Below, one piece after another: positions 62,403 through 64,000 of a DNA stretch of 64,000 bases. Within the stretch, counting starts at the first letter, position 1; each line of letters starts with the position of its first letter. The translations under genes and the position numbers were made by a program. The notes beneath the pieces are model-generated. The model did no database searches. It saw nothing but the letters and a program-made list of their open reading frames with translations, and was not told the DNA's origin. Source of the DNA: Flavobacteriaceae bacterium (GTDB lineage: Bacteria > Bacteroidota > Bacteroidia > Flavobacteriales > Flavobacteriaceae); NCBI GenBank assembly GCA_028284745.1, contig JANQRC010000017.1, forward strand, positions 124,001-188,000. Direction: 5' to 3'.

Positions 62403-63032
62403 ATGGATACTAAAGAAATCTATTTATATGGGGCAAGTGGCCATGCCAAGGTAGTCATAGATATTTTGGAATCTATGGGCAGACATGCCATTAAAGGCAT
62501 ATACGATGATTACAGTAATAAGGAAAAACTGTTGGGAGTTCCCGTTCTAAGAGACAAGTCGAGTATCAAAGCAAAAGACACCTTGGTCATAAGTATTGGC
62601 AATAATCTCCATAGAAAGGATGTGGTTGATATGCTTTCTTGCCAATACGATACTTTAGTGCATAAAGAGGCATACGTGTCTAACCTGGTCTTCAGCATCG
62701 ATGAAGGCACAGTTGTCATGGCTAAGGGCATTGTGAATCCAAATGTAAAAATCGGGAAACATTGTATAATAAACACCGGGAGCATCGTAGAGCATGATTG
62801 CGTACTAGAAAATTTTGTGCACATAAGCCCCAATGCCACGATACTAGGGGGGGCATTCATTGGTAGTGGAACTCAAATAGGAGCAGGAGCTACCGTATTG
62901 CCCAATGTAAAAATAGGAAAATGGGCTACCATTGGGGCAGGCAGTGTGATCCATCGTGATGTTCCAGATTACGCTGTTGTGGTCGGAGTTCCAGGTAAAA
63001 TAATAAAAACTAATCATGAGCGAAAAGTCTAA
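62403..63032 (+). CDS. Sugar O/N-acyltransferase of the NeuD/PglD type
   Basis: The 209-residue protein has a Rossmann-like N-terminus (YLYGASGHAKVVIDIL) and a left-handed beta helix with hexapeptide repeats (GKHCIINTGSIVEHDCVLENFVHIS, GSGTQIGAGATVLPNVKIGKWATIGAGSV). The H-D-C pair around residue 125 fits the catalytic histidine of PglD. It should acetylate the 4-amino sugar made by the following aminotransferase. A run of seven G (62847-62853) lies in the coding sequence. Confidence 0.88.
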   Translation: MDTKEIYLYGASGHAKVVIDILESMGRHAIKGIYDDYSNKEKLLGVPVLRDKSSIKAKDTLVISIGNNLHRKDVVDMLSCQYDTLVHKEAYVSNLVFSIDEGTVVMAKGIVNPNVKIGKHCIINTGSIVEHDCVLENFVHISPNATILGGAFIGSGTQIGAGATVLPNVKIGKWATIGAGSVIHRDVPDYAVVVGVPGKIIKTNHERKV

Positions 63033-64000
63033 GATCTGGCTCTCTTCCCCTCATATGGGAGGAGAAGAGATGTTTTTTGTAGAAGAAGCATTTAGAACCA
63101 ATTGGATCGCTCCTTTAGGTCCAAATGTTGAAGGATTTGAGGAAGATTTGAAGTCTTTTTTGAAACAAGATATTCAAATTGCGGCGTTAAGTTCTGGCAC
63201 TGCCGCACTGCATCTTGCATTAGTGCTTTTAGGAGTAGGAAGAGGAGACGAGGTAATCTGTCAAAGTATGACTTTTTCAGCCTCAGCCAATCCTATTGTA
63301 TACCAAGGGGCTACCCCAGTATTCGTTGATAGCGAACCCGAAACGTGGAATATTTGCCCTGATAGCCTAGAGAATGCGATAAAAGATCGATTGAGCAAGG
63401 GCAAACGCATCAAAGCAATAATCGCTGTCAATCTGTATGGGATGCCATATAAGGCCGATGCTATTAGACAAATTGCCGATCAGTATGAAATACCAATTGT
63501 TGAAGATGCCGCAGAATCACTTGGGAGCAAATACAAAGGACAAAGAGCCGGCACTTTTGGAGATCTAGGGATATTGTCATTCAATGGTAATAAGATCATT
63601 ACCACATCGGGTGGAGGAGCATTGATTTGCCCTTCTAAAGCCAAAAAGAAGAAAGCGATTTTTCTAGCCACTCAAGCTCGTGATGATGCCCCTCATTACC
63701 AACATAGCCATATAGGATATAACTACCGGATGAGTAACGTCACGGCAGGTATTGGACGAGGTCAGATGAAGGTGTTGGAGGGACATATTGACAAGCGTCG
63801 CAAAATGAATCAATTCTACAGAAACCAGTTCAGTACTATTGATGGGGTGTCTGTTTTTGAGGAACCCACCCAGGATTATTTTTCTAATCACTGGCTTTCT
63901 TGCATACAGCTAGAGCAGACCGCTCTTCCGATGGGTCGAGAAGAAGTGAGACAAATTTTTCTACGAGAAAATATTGAGACCAGACCTCTTTGGAAGCCAA
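63016..64000 (+). CDS. DegT/DnrJ/EryC1 (PglE-like) sugar aminotransferase, 3' end outside window
   Basis: About 328 residues are present. The start MSEKSKIWLSSPHMGGEEM overlaps the acyltransferase gene by 17 bases. The PLP enzyme signature includes NWIAPLGPNVEGFE, ALSSGTAALHLAL, EDAAESLGSKYKGQRAGTFGD, SFNGNKIITTSGGG with the Schiff-base lysine, and HSHIGYNYRMSNV. Such enzymes put the 4-amino group on UDP-4-keto-6-deoxy-GlcNAc in the bacillosamine pathway. The expected dehydratase PglF would be to the right of the window. Confidence 0.88.
   Translation, partial: MSEKSKIWLSSPHMGGEEMFFVEEAFRTNWIAPLGPNVEGFEEDLKSFLKQDIQIAALSSGTAALHLALVLLGVGRGDEVICQSMTFSASANPIVYQGATPVFVDSEPETWNICPDSLENAIKDRLSKGKRIKAIIAVNLYGMPYKADAIRQIADQYEIPIVEDAAESLGSKYKGQRAGTFGDLGILSFNGNKIITTSGGGALICPSKAKKKKAIFLATQARDDAPHYQHSHIGYNYRMSNVTAGIGRGQMKVLEGHIDKRRKMNQFYRNQFSTIDGVSVFEEPTQDYFSNHWLSCIQLEQTALPMGREEVRQIFLRENIETRPLWKP

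Noticed and set aside
1-64000. Integrated mobile element or CRISPR array
   Set aside because: No transposase, integrase, phage gene, regularly spaced repeat or attachment-site duplication could be found by reading; the two tRNA genes show no repeated 3' end nearby.

Overview
The window comes from a chromosome of the Bacteroidota, most likely a marine member of the Flavobacteriaceae. The reasons are repeated TAnnTTTG -7 promoter boxes (the Bacteroidota sigma type), the order DUF4175 - ybeY - mnmG - methyltransferase, and flavobacterial families of unknown function (DUF4837, DUF6607, DUF6909), together with HmuY-type heme uptake and TonB-dependent transport. I see no transposase, integrase, prophage, CRISPR array or rRNA gene.

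From 1 to 31 kb the window is mostly housekeeping: a partial glutamate-cysteine ligase-like gene, rnpA, a C-terminal processing protease, aquaporin, elaA, rpiB, RNase R, a LysE exporter, tRNA-Cys and tRNA-Arg, folB, glnS, an Omp85-type barrel, a stomatin-like protein, gltX, an AlkB-type hydroxylase, DUF4175, ybeY, mnmG, a methyltransferase, an OmpH/Skp-like lipoprotein, holB, pgk and an MltD-type transglycosylase. Two parS-like palindromes with the core GTTCCACGTGGAAC flank mnmG (22366-22381 and 24273-24288). An AT-rich gene-free stretch at 5.1-5.7 kb carries one consensus DnaA box and several weaker ones. Together they suggest that this part lies near the replication origin.

From 31.9 to 36.4 kb there is an iron/heme module. 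A DUF6607 gene is divergent from a TonB-dependent receptor, a TIG-HmuY lipoprotein and a DoxX-type membrane protein. Two 19-bp Fur-like palindromes bracket the forward promoter. From 36.4 to 40.9 kb come tatA, an M23 peptidase, a GH3-family acyl-adenylating enzyme and the large DUF6909 protein.

From 40.9 kb to the right edge the window holds a Wzx/Wzy-type surface polysaccharide locus. It contains a chain-length regulator-like protein, a UDP-HexNAc dehydrogenase and epimerase pair (TviB/TviC type), the four dTDP-rhamnose genes, a PAPS-metabolism set (cysQ, DUF2061, cysC, cysD, cysN) and three O-antigen polymerase/ligase-like membrane proteins. It also contains a flippase, a LamG lipoprotein, a PL8 polysaccharide lyase with chondroitinase ABC-type catalytic spacing, a GT4 glycosyltransferase, and a PglC/PglD/PglE-like set for a bacillosamine-type first sugar. 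Uronic acid synthesis, activated sulfate and a uronate-specific lyase in one locus make a sulfated, glycosaminoglycan-like exopolysaccharide the most interesting hypothesis here. No sulfotransferase is visible inside the window, so it remains unproven.

Smaller points of interest are two genes broken by internal deletions (a TerB-like remnant after the protease, and a four-helix-bundle/IVS-type remnant splitting cysD from cysN). There are also an inverted pair of REP-like palindromes at 30.7 kb and long G or C runs inside polysaccharide-locus genes.
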